64,000 nt of DNA from Nitrospiraceae bacterium (lineage in GTDB: Bacteria; Nitrospirota; Nitrospiria; Nitrospirales; Nitrospiraceae), in contig JABFSG010000002.1 in NCBI GenBank assembly GCA_013140715.1, positions 1-64,000 on the forward strand, written 5' to 3'. Both the position numbers and the translations under genes were made by a program. Positions within the stretch are counted from its first letter, which is position 1. Every line of letters begins with the position of its first letter. The notes beneath the pieces were generated by a model, which ran no database searches, had not been told where the DNA came from, and was given only the letters and a program-made list of their open reading frames with translations. Below are positions 50,692 to 58,565 of this stretch, in pieces.

Positions 50692-52029
50692 TCAAACTTC
50701 CGCGCGCGCGTCGATCGTGCGCTCAGAGTTTTCAATGAAGGCTGCACAGACGACGTCGCCCATGACGTTTACCATGGTGCGGCCCATGTCGAGCAGACGA
50801 TCGACTCCCAGCACCAGCGCCAGGCCATCCGGAGGAACGCCGACCTGCGCCATCACGATCATCAACAGGGGGAGTGAGCCACCAGGCACGCCGGCCGCAC
50901 CGATCGACATCAACACGCACAGGCCAATGACCAATACCTGTTCACTTAAGCTCAAGTCTACGCCGAAAATCTGCGCGATAAACAGCACCACGGCCCCTTC
51001 GAACAAGGCTGTGCCGTTCATATTCATGGTTGCGCCCAGCGGCAACACGAATCCGCACACGGACTCCCGCACCCCCAGTTCCGAGTGTGCGAGGCGCATG
51101 GATGTCGGTAATGTGGCGCTGCTCGATGAGGTAGAAAAGGCCGTCACCATGATGGGCATGGCCTTACGGAAGAATTCTACCGGGCTGCGACCGGCCAACC
51201 AGCGAAGGAGGATCGGATAGAGGCCTCCGACTTGGATCAGATAGCCGACCAATACGATGCCCACATATGCTGCCAGTTTGGCGAGCAGCTCCCAGCCAAA
51301 ACGTGAGGTCACGATGAAGACCAAACAGAACACCGCGTAGGGGGCGAGCTTCATGGCGAAACCGACAATGATGACCATGATATCGGCGACGGTGTTGAGC
51401 CACAAGGTCATGGCTTCACGCCGGTCGCGCGGCAGGAGGGTCAATGCCGCGCCGAACAGCAGCGCAAAGACGATCAATGGGATCATCTCCATCCTGGTGA
51501 TCGACCCCAAAATGTTGCGCGGGACGAACATGTCCAGGATCTGGTTCACGCGCGCAATCGGCGTGGATACCCGTTGGGCATCGGACGCTGCTTTTACACT
51601 GGCCGCGTCTGTCGCGAAATCGGACATGAGCCGGTCGCGCGTCTGCGCGTCAAAGCCGACGCCTGGCTCAAGCAGGTTCATGCCAATGAGCCCGATACAG
51701 GCTGCACAGATCGATGTGAGGAGGAAGAAGGCCAGCGTGCGTCCGCCGATTCTGCCCAGCTGACGCAAGTCCCCCAGTCGTGCGATACCTGCGGCCAGCG
51801 AGGCAAAGACCAGGGGTACCACGACGAAGAACAGGATCCGGAGGAAGACCTGTCCTATGGGATGCGCGATGTAGGTGGAGAAGAAGTCGATAAGTTGCTG
51901 CGCGCTCTCGGAATTACCGGCCCAGGCCTTGGCTCCGATCCCGGCGATGGCTCCCAAGATGAGACCAGCCATGATCGAGTATTGCTGGCTCTTCGATCCG
52001 GTCATTGCGGCGATAGTACGTGCGCGCAC
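50692..52029 (-). CDS. Dicarboxylate/amino acid:cation symporter (DAACS family)
   Basis: Inner-membrane transporter of 445 residues (437 from ATG 52005, which starts MTGSKSQQYSIMAG). About eight membrane helices plus two hairpin loops. The substrate site is STSSSSATLPTSMRLAHSELG near 295-315 (hairpin 1, Ser-rich), GATMNMNGTALFEGAVV near 330 (the sodium-site NMNGT), and GAAGVPGGSLPLLMIVM near 375 (hairpin 2). The ligand could be glutamate, aspartate or C4-dicarboxylates, not decidable here. It sits between two of the secreted-protein cassettes, in the opposite direction, apparently unrelated to them. Confidence 0.92.
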   Translation of the reverse strand: MRARTIAAMTGSKSQQYSIMAGLILGAIAGIGAKAWAGNSESAQQLIDFFSTYIAHPIGQVFLRILFFVVVPLVFASLAAGIARLGDLRQLGRIGGRTLAFFLLTSICAACIGLIGMNLLEPGVGFDAQTRDRLMSDFATDAASVKAASDAQRVSTPIARVNQILDMFVPRNILGSITRMEMIPLIVFALLFGAALTLLPRDRREAMTLWLNTVADIMVIIVGFAMKLAPYAVFCLVFIVTSRFGWELLAKLAAYVGIVLVGYLIQVGGLYPILLRWLAGRSPVEFFRKAMPIMVTAFSTSSSSATLPTSMRLAHSELGVRESVCGFVLPLGATMNMNGTALFEGAVVLFIAQIFGVDLSLSEQVLVIGLCVLMSIGAAGVPGGSLPLLMIVMAQVGVPPDGLALVLGVDRLLDMGRTMVNVMGDVVCAAFIENSERTIDARAEV

Positions 52030-52051
52030 TCACACCGTCAACAGCTGCCTA

Positions 52052-52268
52052 GGGAGTGGCCAGGTGCCCTTCTTGCTCGCAGAACAGAGGAAGGGATGGA
52101 GGCTGATGATCTTCTATGCTCGCGCAACGCGCGGCCTGAGAAGGCCCTCGCCCGGGTTAATGGCACGTCTTGGCGTGCCAGTGGGTGGGCGGGTGAGAAA
52201 GTTGCGCGCAGTGGAAGATCAATCAGCCCCCACCCCTGAAGAGGGAGCAAGCGAGCTTGGAGGGATTA
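52052..52268. repeat. Dispersed palindromic repeat (units A and B), copy 5
   Basis: Half unit A (GGGAGTGGCCAGGTGCCC near 52052) leads into unit B: GGGATGGAGGCTGATGATC near 52093 and its inverse GATCAATCAGCCCCCACCCC near 52218, then GAGCTTGGAGGGATTAT. It lies in the 490-base gap between the symporter and cassette 3. Confidence 0.72.
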
Positions 52269-52385
52269 TCTGTACGCTCGATGGGCGCAGTGGGGCCAAT
52301 AGGGGTGCCATTCCGAGGGCGACAAGCCAGTGAGTTTAGCGGGATCAAATGGGGAAGTGAGGGTTGTTCGATGTATCTGTGCGGA

Positions 52386-52414
52386 TTGATTGGGACCATA
52401 TTGGAAAGTAGAAT
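52386..52414 (+). promoter_or_regulatory. Sigma-70-type promoter, secreted-protein cassette 3
   Basis: -35 TTGATT, spacer 17, -10 TAGAAT, about 110 bases before ATG 52523. The element is like that of cassette 2. Confidence 0.65.
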
Positions 52415-52522
52415 GCCTCAACATGTTCGACTGGAGAAGGGGCGAGCATCGGACGAGAGAATATGACGCAGAGAATGGTACGCTACAGGGTCAATTCGGC
52501 TGCTTTAAACAAGGAGGTTGTG

Positions 52523-52888
52523 ATGCAGATGATGGGACGTATCGGGATTATGGGGTTAGGGATCGCGTTGGTGGGCTGTCTCGGCGGAGCACCGGTCTTC
52601 GCAGAGGATAAGCCGGCGGCTGCACCGATAGAGGATGGGTCGAAGGTGGTGATTATGTCTCCCAAGGACGGGGACGAGGTCGATGACAGCTTTGAACTGA
52701 AGTACGAGCTGACCAAGGGCTCTCAAGCGACGCATGTCCATGTCTATGTGGACGGTCTGTATCAGAAGGGTTTTTCTGGGATGTTCAAGGGCTTGAGCAA
52801 GGGGGACCACAAGATTACAGTGCAAGGTGCCACGAAGGACCACGCACTTGTGAAGGCGAGTCAGACCATTATCGTCGAAGTGGAATAG
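52523..52888 (+). CDS. Small secreted beta-sandwich-like protein, copy 3 of 3
   Basis: Exported protein of 121 residues; ATG 52523 follows AAGGAGGTTGTG. Signal GRIGIMGLGIALVGCLGGAPVFA, mature start EDKPAAAP. The domain has VIMSPKDGDEVDDSFELKYEL and THVHVYVDGLYQKGFSGMFKGLSKGDHKITVQGATKDHA. Same family and same layout as 49610 and 50235; the mature part is more acidic. A dimer or layered role on the cell surface cannot be told. It is separated from copy 2 by the symporter gene and a palindromic repeat. Confidence 0.82.
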   Translation: MQMMGRIGIMGLGIALVGCLGGAPVFAEDKPAAAPIEDGSKVVIMSPKDGDEVDDSFELKYELTKGSQATHVHVYVDGLYQKGFSGMFKGLSKGDHKITVQGATKDHALVKASQTIIVEVE

Positions 52889-52913
52889 TCTCCCGAGTAG
52901 TTATCTTCAAGGC

Positions 52914-52945
52914 CACCGGGGTCTCTACTAAATGAGGCCCCGGTG
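52914..52945 (+). terminator. Hairpin terminator, cassette 3
   Basis: CACCGGGGTCTC pairs with GAGGCCCCGGTG (eight-base loop) 25 bases after the stop. It is the same device as in cassettes 1 and 2, with compensatory G-C changes in the stem. Confidence 0.65.
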
Positions 52946-52983
52946 CGCGGCACTTGCCCAAACCGTTTTCAACTCTTTGCAAA

Positions 52984-53125
52984 CAAGGGAGGGTGATGGA
53001 GCCTGATGATCTTCTGTGCTCGCGCAATGCGCACGCTCGGAAGGTGTGCGTTGGACGCGCGCAGTGGGAGACCAATCAGTCCCCATCCCCGGAGAGAGAC
53101 AACGAGCAAGCTTGGAGGGAGCAGT
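52984..53125. repeat. Dispersed palindromic repeat unit B, copy 6
   Basis: GGGTGATGGAGCCTGATGATC near 52991 and its inverse ACCAATCAGTCCCCATCCC near 53073, then GCTTGGAGGGAG near 53111. This and the hairpin at 53204 account for most of the gap to 53257. Confidence 0.7.
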
Positions 53126-53203
53126 AAGTGCATGGGCATTCAGAAGGTGGCTAGACTGCGCTCATTACGAAAAGTAAGTGTTCCTGTTCTCAGCCCCTCA
53201 AGT

Positions 53204-53235
53204 AAGACGGCCAGCACCAAGGGCGTAGCCGTCTT
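53204..53235 (-). terminator. Possible terminator of PEP-CTERM gene
   Basis: AAGACGGC pairs exactly with GCCGTCTT around a 16-base loop, 22 bases after the leftward stop. The long loop makes it a weak candidate. Confidence 0.4.
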
Positions 53236-53257
53236 GTCTGATCACGGGTTGTAACGC

Positions 53258-53941
53258 TTAGGTGAGGCTAGGGCTCTTCTGCCGCCAACTCCTCGCTCCA
53301 AGACCGACCAGAGCCGCAAGCCCCGCGCCGAACAGAATGACGGCTGGTGGCAAGGGCACTGGTGCCGTCAGAGTGCTGAAGGACCCAATTACAGAGCCCC
53401 CGCCAGCATTGCCCGCTAAAAAGGATAGCACCCAAGTACCAGAGTTAAATGAGCTCAAGCTCGGTGGGGTGGTCGGCAGATTGTTGCTACTGAAAACCGT
53501 TCCGTTTTGATCCTCGAGGAACATGGACCAGCTAGTGGGCGTCTGTCCATTAATCGTCCCGCCAGTTACTGGAGAGGATGCGTCGAACTGATCAGAACTG
53601 CCGTCAAAGAGTGAGACCTGGGTATGCGCTGTTGAGGCCCATGAGACAGTATAGGTGCCGCCGCCCATTGGGATCGTCCAGGTGAATGCTTTAATTGCAT
53701 CATTGTGATTACCGAATCCATTATCGGGAGCATCTGAATCGAACGTCATCGATCCTGTCATGGGACCAAGGTGCAAGTTATCCGGGGAGGCATGCAGGGT
53801 AGGGTCCACTGATTGCACGGACCCTGTAAACAAGAACGTTACATCGGCAGCCTTCGATGGTTCGGCACATACCAGCAGAGAGCATATCGCGATGGTTGGC
53901 AGGACTACCCCTTTGATTACCAGCTGCTTTATGGCTCTCAT
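53258..53941 (-). CDS. Secreted PEP-CTERM protein
   Basis: Exported protein of 227 residues; ATG 53941 follows AGAGGGATG, and the longer frame to 54070 is rejected. Signal 1-28 (VIKGVVLPTIAICSLLVCAE, ending SKA). The middle is Ser/Thr/Gly-rich beta-type sequence with few charges. The C-terminus is a PEP-CTERM-type sorting tag: VPLPPAVILFGAGLAALVGLGARSWRQK, that is Pro-rich motif, membrane helix, basic end. Such proteins are cut and released or anchored by exosortase and often work in biofilm matrix. No exosortase gene is in the window. The specific function is unknown. Confidence 0.85.
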   Translation of the reverse strand: MRAIKQLVIKGVVLPTIAICSLLVCAEPSKAADVTFLFTGSVQSVDPTLHASPDNLHLGPMTGSMTFDSDAPDNGFGNHNDAIKAFTWTIPMGGGTYTVSWASTAHTQVSLFDGSSDQFDASSPVTGGTINGQTPTSWSMFLEDQNGTVFSSNNLPTTPPSLSSFNSGTWVLSFLAGNAGGGSVIGSFSTLTAPVPLPPAVILFGAGLAALVGLGARSWRQKSPSLT

Positions 53942-54266
53942 GATACATCCCTCTGTGTATTGGTAAAGGTAGTCTCTCGCACGATTCGGGGCCGAATGTA
54001 CCACCATACCAATGAAGGGTGTCAACCCCTCTAAAGGGGGTACGGAAGAAACAACGGGACCATTCCACATTTCTCGGCGCGGGGGTGGGGGTCAGAGCGG
54101 ACGTCACCGGAGGAGCGGGAACCCGTCGAGGCTATGGTGCCTGACCTCCTGGCCTGAGGGAATTCCAGAAGGGTTCCGCCGGGACGCGCCTGAACGGGTC
54201 GCTCCGGGAGGTGCGGGAGCGGTTGAGCCCCACCCCCGCGTGGCGGTATTTCCCTCTACCTCATGT
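53942..54266. other. Gene-free stretch, 325 bases
   Basis: No supported gene. It contains CATTCCACATTTCTCGG at 54062-54078, repeated almost exactly at 54951-54966 on the other side of the HigBA-type pair. So the pair may have been brought in or bordered by a short direct repeat. Confidence 0.4.
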
Positions 54267-54560
54267 CTAACGAGTTGCAGTGACGGCGAGGCGGAATCCT
54301 AACGCATGGAGGAGCGCATCAAGGCTTTTGAATTCGGGGTTCCCGCGTTCTGAGAGCATCTTGTAGAGGCTTTCGCGGTTGAGCTTGGCTCTTTCGGCCA
54401 ATTGCGCCACACCTCCTTGGGCTTCTGCCACGTTTCTCAGCGCCAGCAAGAAGAGATCGGGATCGTCTTCTTCCAGTGCCGCGTTTAAATACTCTTCAGC
54501 CTCGCCCACATCGCGCAGACTCTCGATCAAATCGGGTCGATAGGCTTTGTTCCTTTTCAT
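54267..54560 (-). CDS. HigA-type antitoxin (HTH)
   Basis: Protein of 97 residues: MKRNKAYRPDLIESLRDVGEAEEYLNAAL, then a helix-turn-helix AEAQGGVAQLAERAKLNRESLYKMLSERGNPEFKSLDALLHALGF. This is the addiction-module antidote family. It neutralises the toxin and represses its own promoter. The start at 54560 overlaps the toxin stop by four bases. The toxin-first order matches the HigBA arrangement. Confidence 0.87.
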   Translation of the reverse strand: MKRNKAYRPDLIESLRDVGEAEEYLNAALEEDDPDLFLLALRNVAEAQGGVAQLAERAKLNRESLYKMLSERGNPEFKSLDALLHALGFRLAVTATR

Positions 54561-54889
54561 GGTCGTCTCCTGTACTCGTTCCAATATCGTTTGGCAGTAT
54601 CGATGTCTTTGACCTGTGTGCTCTTGTCCCCTCCGCAAAGCAGCAAGACAATCGCTGCTCCATCTTGGCCGAAATACACGCGATAGCCGGGGCCATAATC
54701 GATTCGCAGTTCCTGCACGCCTTCGCCTACTCCATGGCAGTCTCCAAAATTTCCCAGGCTCACTCGGTCCAACCGCACTCGGATCTTGGCCCGAGCCTTG
54801 ATGTCACGGAGTGATGCCATCCATTCAGTGAACGGCTCCCGGCTCTCTTCAGTCACATAGATGCGGAGCTCTTTCGGAGTCGCTTCCAC
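54557..54889 (-). CDS. HigB-type toxin (RelE/ParE superfamily)
   Basis: Protein of 110 residues, starting at GTG 54889. It has ESREPFTEWMASLRDIKARAKIRVRLDRVSLGNFGDC and VQELRIDYGPGYRVYFGQDGAAIVLLLCGGDKSTQVKDIDTAKRYWNEYRR, which fit the Gp49/HigB-like mRNA interferase group (ribosome-dependent RNA cutting). It is first in a toxin-antitoxin operon and coupled to the antitoxin. A palindrome stands at its upstream edge. Confidence 0.87.
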   Translation of the reverse strand: MEATPKELRIYVTEESREPFTEWMASLRDIKARAKIRVRLDRVSLGNFGDCHGVGEGVQELRIDYGPGYRVYFGQDGAAIVLLLCGGDKSTQVKDIDTAKRYWNEYRRRP

Positions 54890-54898
54890 AGGACCAAG

Positions 54899-54916
54899 TG
54901 TAGCTTATAAGCTACA
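54899..54916. promoter_or_regulatory. Perfect 18-base palindrome, operator of HigBA-type pair
   Basis: TGTAGCTTATAAGCTACA reads the same on both strands. It lies ten bases before the toxin start, where the antitoxin would repress. A -10 box (TATAAG or similar) may overlap its centre. Confidence 0.65.
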
Positions 54917-55067
54917 GCATGGCAAGAGCTGAGGGAAAACAACGGGGTCATTCCACATTTCTCGGTGCGGGGAAAGGCTGGAATTGATGGAGGGCGTGCG
55001 ATAGCCCAGTCGCGGCTCACACAAGCATCTCGGAAGTTGGTTCTCGGCGGGAAATGTTCCTATCTGG

Positions 55068-55097
55068 TTGACGAGCTACTATTCGCTACGATATTCT
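55068..55097 (+). promoter_or_regulatory. Sigma-70-type promoter of Phd/RelE pair
   Basis: -35 TTGACG, spacer 18, -10 TATTCT. The start of transcription would lie in the operator that follows. Confidence 0.45.
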
Positions 55098-55099
55098 GA

Positions 55100-55117
55100 T
55101 GACCAGAATTATGGTCA
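55100..55117. promoter_or_regulatory. Inverted-repeat operator of Phd/RelE pair
   Basis: TGACCA and TGGTCA flank six bases, just before the antitoxin start at 55139. This is where Phd-type antitoxins bind to repress their own operon. Confidence 0.6.
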
Positions 55118-55138
55118 TAATGAGGCAAGAGGTATTCC

Positions 55139-55435
55139 ATGGCTAAAACGTTGCCGTTATCCGAAGTGAAGACCCGGTTGCCGGAGTTGATTGCCGGTGT
55201 GGATGAGCGTGAGGAGGAGGTTATCGTCACCAAGAATGGCCGGCCGGCTGCCGTGCTTGTTAACGTCCAGGAGTATGCACGACTCAAGGAGACGCTGGAT
55301 GTGTTGAGTGATCCTGCCCTGATGAATCAGATTGCTGAGAGCCGGACTTTCTACCGGACCCGCAAGAAAGGCCTCTCGTTTGAGGAGGTCTTTGGCGAGC
55401 CGATCGCCTCAGTAAAAAAGCGCCGCACTGCGTGA
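55139..55435 (+). CDS. Phd/YefM-type antitoxin
   Basis: Protein of 98 residues: MAKTLPLSEVKTRLPELIAGVDEREEEVIVTKNGRPAAVLVNVQEYARLKETLDVL, the Phd/YefM DNA-binding fold, then a C-terminal arm (SRTFYRTRKKGLSFEEVFGEP) that folds over the toxin. AAGAGGT precedes ATG 55139. The stop overlaps the toxin start. Confidence 0.9.
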   Translation: MAKTLPLSEVKTRLPELIAGVDEREEEVIVTKNGRPAAVLVNVQEYARLKETLDVLSDPALMNQIAESRTFYRTRKKGLSFEEVFGEPIASVKKRRTA

Positions 55436-55719
55436 TGCCTTTCCGTCCCGATATCCCTCCGCATGTTGCTGAGGTGATTCGCTCTCTCCATCCTGATCTG
55501 AAACGCTCCATCAAATCGGCGGTTCGCGCGATCGCGCCCGACCCGGAATGTGGAGTACCGCTCCGCCGTGAACTTGAAGGACTGAGGAAGTTCCGTGTGC
55601 GCCGCTTTCGCATTGTCTATGCCATCGACCGCAAGGCTCGCACAATTCGCCTCATGGCAGTGGGCCATCGTCAATCGATCTACGAGGAGCTTTCGGACCA
55701 ACTGAGGGAAAAGACATAG
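55435..55719 (+). CDS. RelE-type toxin
   Basis: Protein of 94 residues starting at ATG 55435 (GTG 55432 possible), overlapping the antitoxin stop by one base. It has PPHVAEVIRSLHPDLKRSIKSAVRAIAPDPECGVPLRRELEGLRKFRVRRFRIVYAIDRKARTIRLMAVGHRQSIYEEL, the RelE core with several basic residues (RKFRVRRFR) for RNA and a His near the end for the ribosome-dependent cleavage site. Coupled with a Phd-type partner. The gene appears intact. Confidence 0.9.
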   Translation: MPFRPDIPPHVAEVIRSLHPDLKRSIKSAVRAIAPDPECGVPLRRELEGLRKFRVRRFRIVYAIDRKARTIRLMAVGHRQSIYEELSDQLREKT

Positions 55720-55763
55720 TCACGGATCGTTCTTCGGTACGCGGCCTGCGGTGAACGGTTTCT

Positions 55764-56714
55764 TCACGCGGCCTGTGTTCTACAGAGTTGCGAGATTTGC
55801 CGCTGCACGCCGGGACGAACGTTCGTGAAGGCCAAGCCGAATTCCTGTGGACTGGTCCAGCGAACTGTGGCCCCGTCGATGATGAACGGATTGGCTGTAT
55901 CCTGTGGGAAGATGCAACATTCCAAGTCTGTCCCGACGAGGACTGCCACAAAGCTTCTGACGCGACAGCCCTTGGGGGAGAGGTCGCGCAACTCCCCCTC
56001 ACCGGCCCCTTCTCGACCCTTTAAGGAAAAGTGGCTGCGTAAACGGACCGGTACCCGGGGATGCAAGCGACTCTCGATTGTACGATCTCGCGGTGCAGGA
56101 CGACCCTGTCGTATTTGTTTGAAGGCCTGAGGCGCGCGCTGATCTGCCGTGCCAGGGAAACCGGTATTCCTTCTTTCGAACAGGTTTCGGTTCTTCAGGC
56201 CGCCCGCCTGCCGGCTCAGCCAATGCCCTGCTCGTTCGAGCGCAGCAACCATCTGGGGCTTCAATACCCGGCTTCGTGTGCAGACCTCGTCTATCCAGGC
56301 CTGCCATGGACCCTGAGCCGATGGAACCGGCCCGCTTCCACCTGCCCTCAAGTGTTTCATCCGTTGCGTCAGGTCACCGAACCCGGGGTCCTCTTTTCTG
56401 ATCCAGGCATAGACTTCGAGACATTCTGTGTACCGGCCTAAGGATTCCAGTGTCTGGCCCATATGATAGAGAATGTGGCGTTCTTCTTCGGGTGAAAAGG
56501 TGCGTGTGGCCAATCCTTGGCGGAATGCCATGATTGCTTCTTCATGGCGGCCGGCGGCACTCAGACAGAGGGCGGTCTGTACATGGGCTTTCCCGGTGTA
56601 GAGAGGATCGGCGGCAGCTTTTTTGAAATCGTCGATCGCTTGATGGAACATTCGCACTCGCTTGAGCACAAGCCCATGCTCATAGCATTCGCCTGCCGTC
56701 ATCTGTTTGTCCAT
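55764..56714 (-). CDS. TPR-PilZ cyclic di-GMP receptor
   Basis: Cytoplasmic protein of 316 residues. Residues about 5-120 form TPR-like helices (YEHGLVLKRVRMFHQAIDDFKKAA, AHVQTALCLSAAGRHEEAIMAF, HMGQTLESLGRYTECLEVYAWI). After a linker rich in Arg and Gly, a PilZ domain spans about 215-316 with RLHPRVPVR (RxxxR) and DLSPKG (DxSxxG), the two motifs that bind cyclic di-GMP. A link with the diguanylate cyclase at 6666 is possible. TPR plus PilZ proteins often control motility or attachment. ATG 56714 is a clear start. Confidence 0.88.
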   Translation of the reverse strand: MDKQMTAGECYEHGLVLKRVRMFHQAIDDFKKAAADPLYTGKAHVQTALCLSAAGRHEEAIMAFRQGLATRTFSPEEERHILYHMGQTLESLGRYTECLEVYAWIRKEDPGFGDLTQRMKHLRAGGSGPVPSAQGPWQAWIDEVCTRSRVLKPQMVAALERAGHWLSRQAGGLKNRNLFERRNTGFPGTADQRAPQAFKQIRQGRPAPRDRTIESRLHPRVPVRLRSHFSLKGREGAGEGELRDLSPKGCRVRSFVAVLVGTDLECCIFPQDTANPFIIDGATVRWTSPQEFGLAFTNVRPGVQRQISQLCRTQAA

Positions 56715-57180
56715 GTCTGATCCTCCGTAGCCTATCCGGCGGATGCCGGCCTATGTAACCGGCTGAGTAGGAAAGCAAGACTGACGCCTTGCGTGAGAGC
56801 TGCAATTTCAATTACTTGTCTATTGGGCCGTCTGAGATGAGGAGGAAGAACCCGACAGTATGGGCCTCGATGGTACGTGATATATGTTGGGGGTCTATGG
56901 GGCGCGGAGCCCAGGCCCGGCTGAAGAAGTTCTCAGGAGGGCTCCGCCAGCCGGTACGGGCTTCAGAGGATCGTTGCGGGAAATACAGTAACGGTTGAGT
57001 TCAGGCCTGCGCCGACGAGACAAATCTAACCGGGACCTCTTAGAAACCGTTACTCGCTGCGGGCGTTCTACCGTATGAATTTCCGACATTTCTTACTTCG
57101 TTTGGTCGGTCATTACCGGGCTAGAACGTTGGCTCCTGCCATTTCCGCTTCAGCTCGTGATCTGGTATATACCGTCGGGC
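56715..57180. other. Gene-free stretch of 465 bases
   Basis: Overlapping short frames occur on both strands (the longest about 70 codons) without ribosome-binding sites or recognised products. There may be a promoter before 57181, not recognised here. Confidence 0.4.
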
Positions 57181-57726
57181 ATGGATTGGTTGTTGATACT
57201 CGGCTTGGTCGTTCTCCTCATTGGCGGGGCTATTGCTTCGTTCTATCTGTTTACATTTGTGACTCGAACGAGACAGGAGTTTCGCGCGGCTCAACCGGAT
57301 CTTCGTGTGACCAACATGTCGGCGATGAGTTCGGGGAATGTCCTCACTATTTATCCCGAGCTTCAGAACCTGGGTGGCGGTGTGGCCTACGATTGTCTTC
57401 TCCACTTGGGTGGCTGGGAGGGGAATTTCTCCATCAAGAAAGTATCTCCTCGCGGCCAGCGGGATCAGAAGCACGTGGCCTCCATCGTATTGGGTCCGGA
57501 CGCTCCAATCCGCACAAAACTCATGGACCATGGCTATATCCGGCTACGGTACCTGGATCGATGGGGGCAAAAATACGACTGTTGGTATGAGGTGACGCAA
57601 CTCGAGACCGGTGACGGCCCTCTTTATAATGTCCAAATAGACTTGGAACATCCTGAATTACATGAGCCCCAACCGTCCTTCTGGGAGATGCGAAAGTTTC
57701 TTCGCACGGTTCCCCTGTCTGAATGA
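57181..57726 (+). CDS. Membrane-anchored protein of unknown function
   Basis: Protein of 181 residues from ATG 57181; ATG 57157 would add eight residues, with no clear ribosome-binding site in either case. One N-terminal membrane span, MDWLLILGLVVLLIGGAIASFYLF, precedes a soluble domain of about 140 residues. It has LRVTNMSAMSSGNVLTIYPELQNLGGGVAYDCLLHLGGW and YIRLRYLDRWGQKYDCWYEVTQLE; the pattern looks like one Ig-type beta domain. It stands alone. No family assigned. Confidence 0.65.
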   Translation: MDWLLILGLVVLLIGGAIASFYLFTFVTRTRQEFRAAQPDLRVTNMSAMSSGNVLTIYPELQNLGGGVAYDCLLHLGGWEGNFSIKKVSPRGQRDQKHVASIVLGPDAPIRTKLMDHGYIRLRYLDRWGQKYDCWYEVTQLETGDGPLYNVQIDLEHPELHEPQPSFWEMRKFLRTVPLSE

Positions 57727-57891
57727 CCGAGAGAGGTCGTCGATTTGCTCCATACCCCTCGCACGATGCTGCTTCTGACATGCTGTGCCTGAACCCGCAA
57801 GTAGCAAGGCTCCTTTCCCAGCGGCCTGTACCTATCGCGTCTAACTCTTGTTAAGATAATACACAACCTTTCACAGGGAGGTTCCTTCACT

Positions 57892-58539
57892 GTGGAGACG
57901 AAGATATCGATTGCTGTTGGTCTCATCCTCGCTTGGCTCTCGATCGCGATCTTCGGTACACCGGGTTTCGCTTCTGCCGAAATGTATGTAGCTGGAATAG
58001 TCGGGGCCAATTTTGCAGATCGCCTTACCGGCATCTCGGGGACAAACGGTCGTGAAGGGACCATCTCCACGCCTGACTTTGACCTCAAAAATTCGATCGG
58101 CTATGGGGCTAAGCTTGGATATTTTGCCGAGCACGGCTGGTTGGGAATCGAAGGAGAAGTTTTGCAGACCACGCCGCACATCAAAAACTTGGATGACACT
58201 CCTGGCATCCATTTGAGTCTGACTACTCTAGGAGTTAACCTTCTTGCCCGGTATCCTGGACGGACGTTCCAGCCCTATGCAGGAGCCGGTGTGGGCACGG
58301 TGATTGCCCGACTCGATGATTCAGCCGCCAATGGAATCCGGAGTAATACCAGTGTCTCCGGTGGATGGAATGTGCTCGCAGGGTTAAGAGCATTCGTCAC
58401 TCCCTATGTCGCGGTCTTTACCGAATATAAATACACAGGGACGACCTTACGGTTCGATAATGCCTTTGTCACGGGAGGAGGCTTTGAAGGTATCTACAGA
58501 GCGCAACATGTTCTGGTCGGCATCTCCTATCATTTCTAG
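57892..58539 (+). CDS. Outer-membrane beta-barrel protein
   Basis: Exported protein of 215 residues starting at GTG 57892 behind CAGGGAGG. The signal is residues 1-29 (ending ASA). The mature part alternates strands and turns typical of an eight-strand OmpA/Opa-like barrel: MYVAGIVGANFADRL, GYGAKLGYFAEHGWLGIEGEVL, FQPYAGAGVGTVIARL, GGWNVLAGLRAFVTPYVAVFTEYKYTG, and it ends QHVLVGISYHF, with the terminal Phe used by the BAM assembly machine. Role: adhesion, stability or small-solute passage, unknown. It is followed by the end of a repeat element. Confidence 0.85.
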   Translation: METKISIAVGLILAWLSIAIFGTPGFASAEMYVAGIVGANFADRLTGISGTNGREGTISTPDFDLKNSIGYGAKLGYFAEHGWLGIEGEVLQTTPHIKNLDDTPGIHLSLTTLGVNLLARYPGRTFQPYAGAGVGTVIARLDDSAANGIRSNTSVSGGWNVLAGLRAFVTPYVAVFTEYKYTGTTLRFDNAFVTGGGFEGIYRAQHVLVGISYHF

Positions 58540-58563
58540 CAGGATGCTGAAAAAGTCCGCCAG
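58538..58563. repeat. Half-copy of the AGCAGGATGCTGAAAAAG element
   Basis: AGCAGGATGCTGAAAAAGTC followed by CGCCAG equals one end of the element at 40634. Only one end is here, running straight into a GGTTTATTTGGT repeat, and it begins inside the stop codon of the barrel gene. Confidence 0.6.
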
Positions 58564-58565
58564 TC

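Noticed and set aside
56789-57089. Overlapping ORFs of 64-69 codons on both strands
   Set aside because: No ribosome-binding site, no fold features, and they overlap each other.
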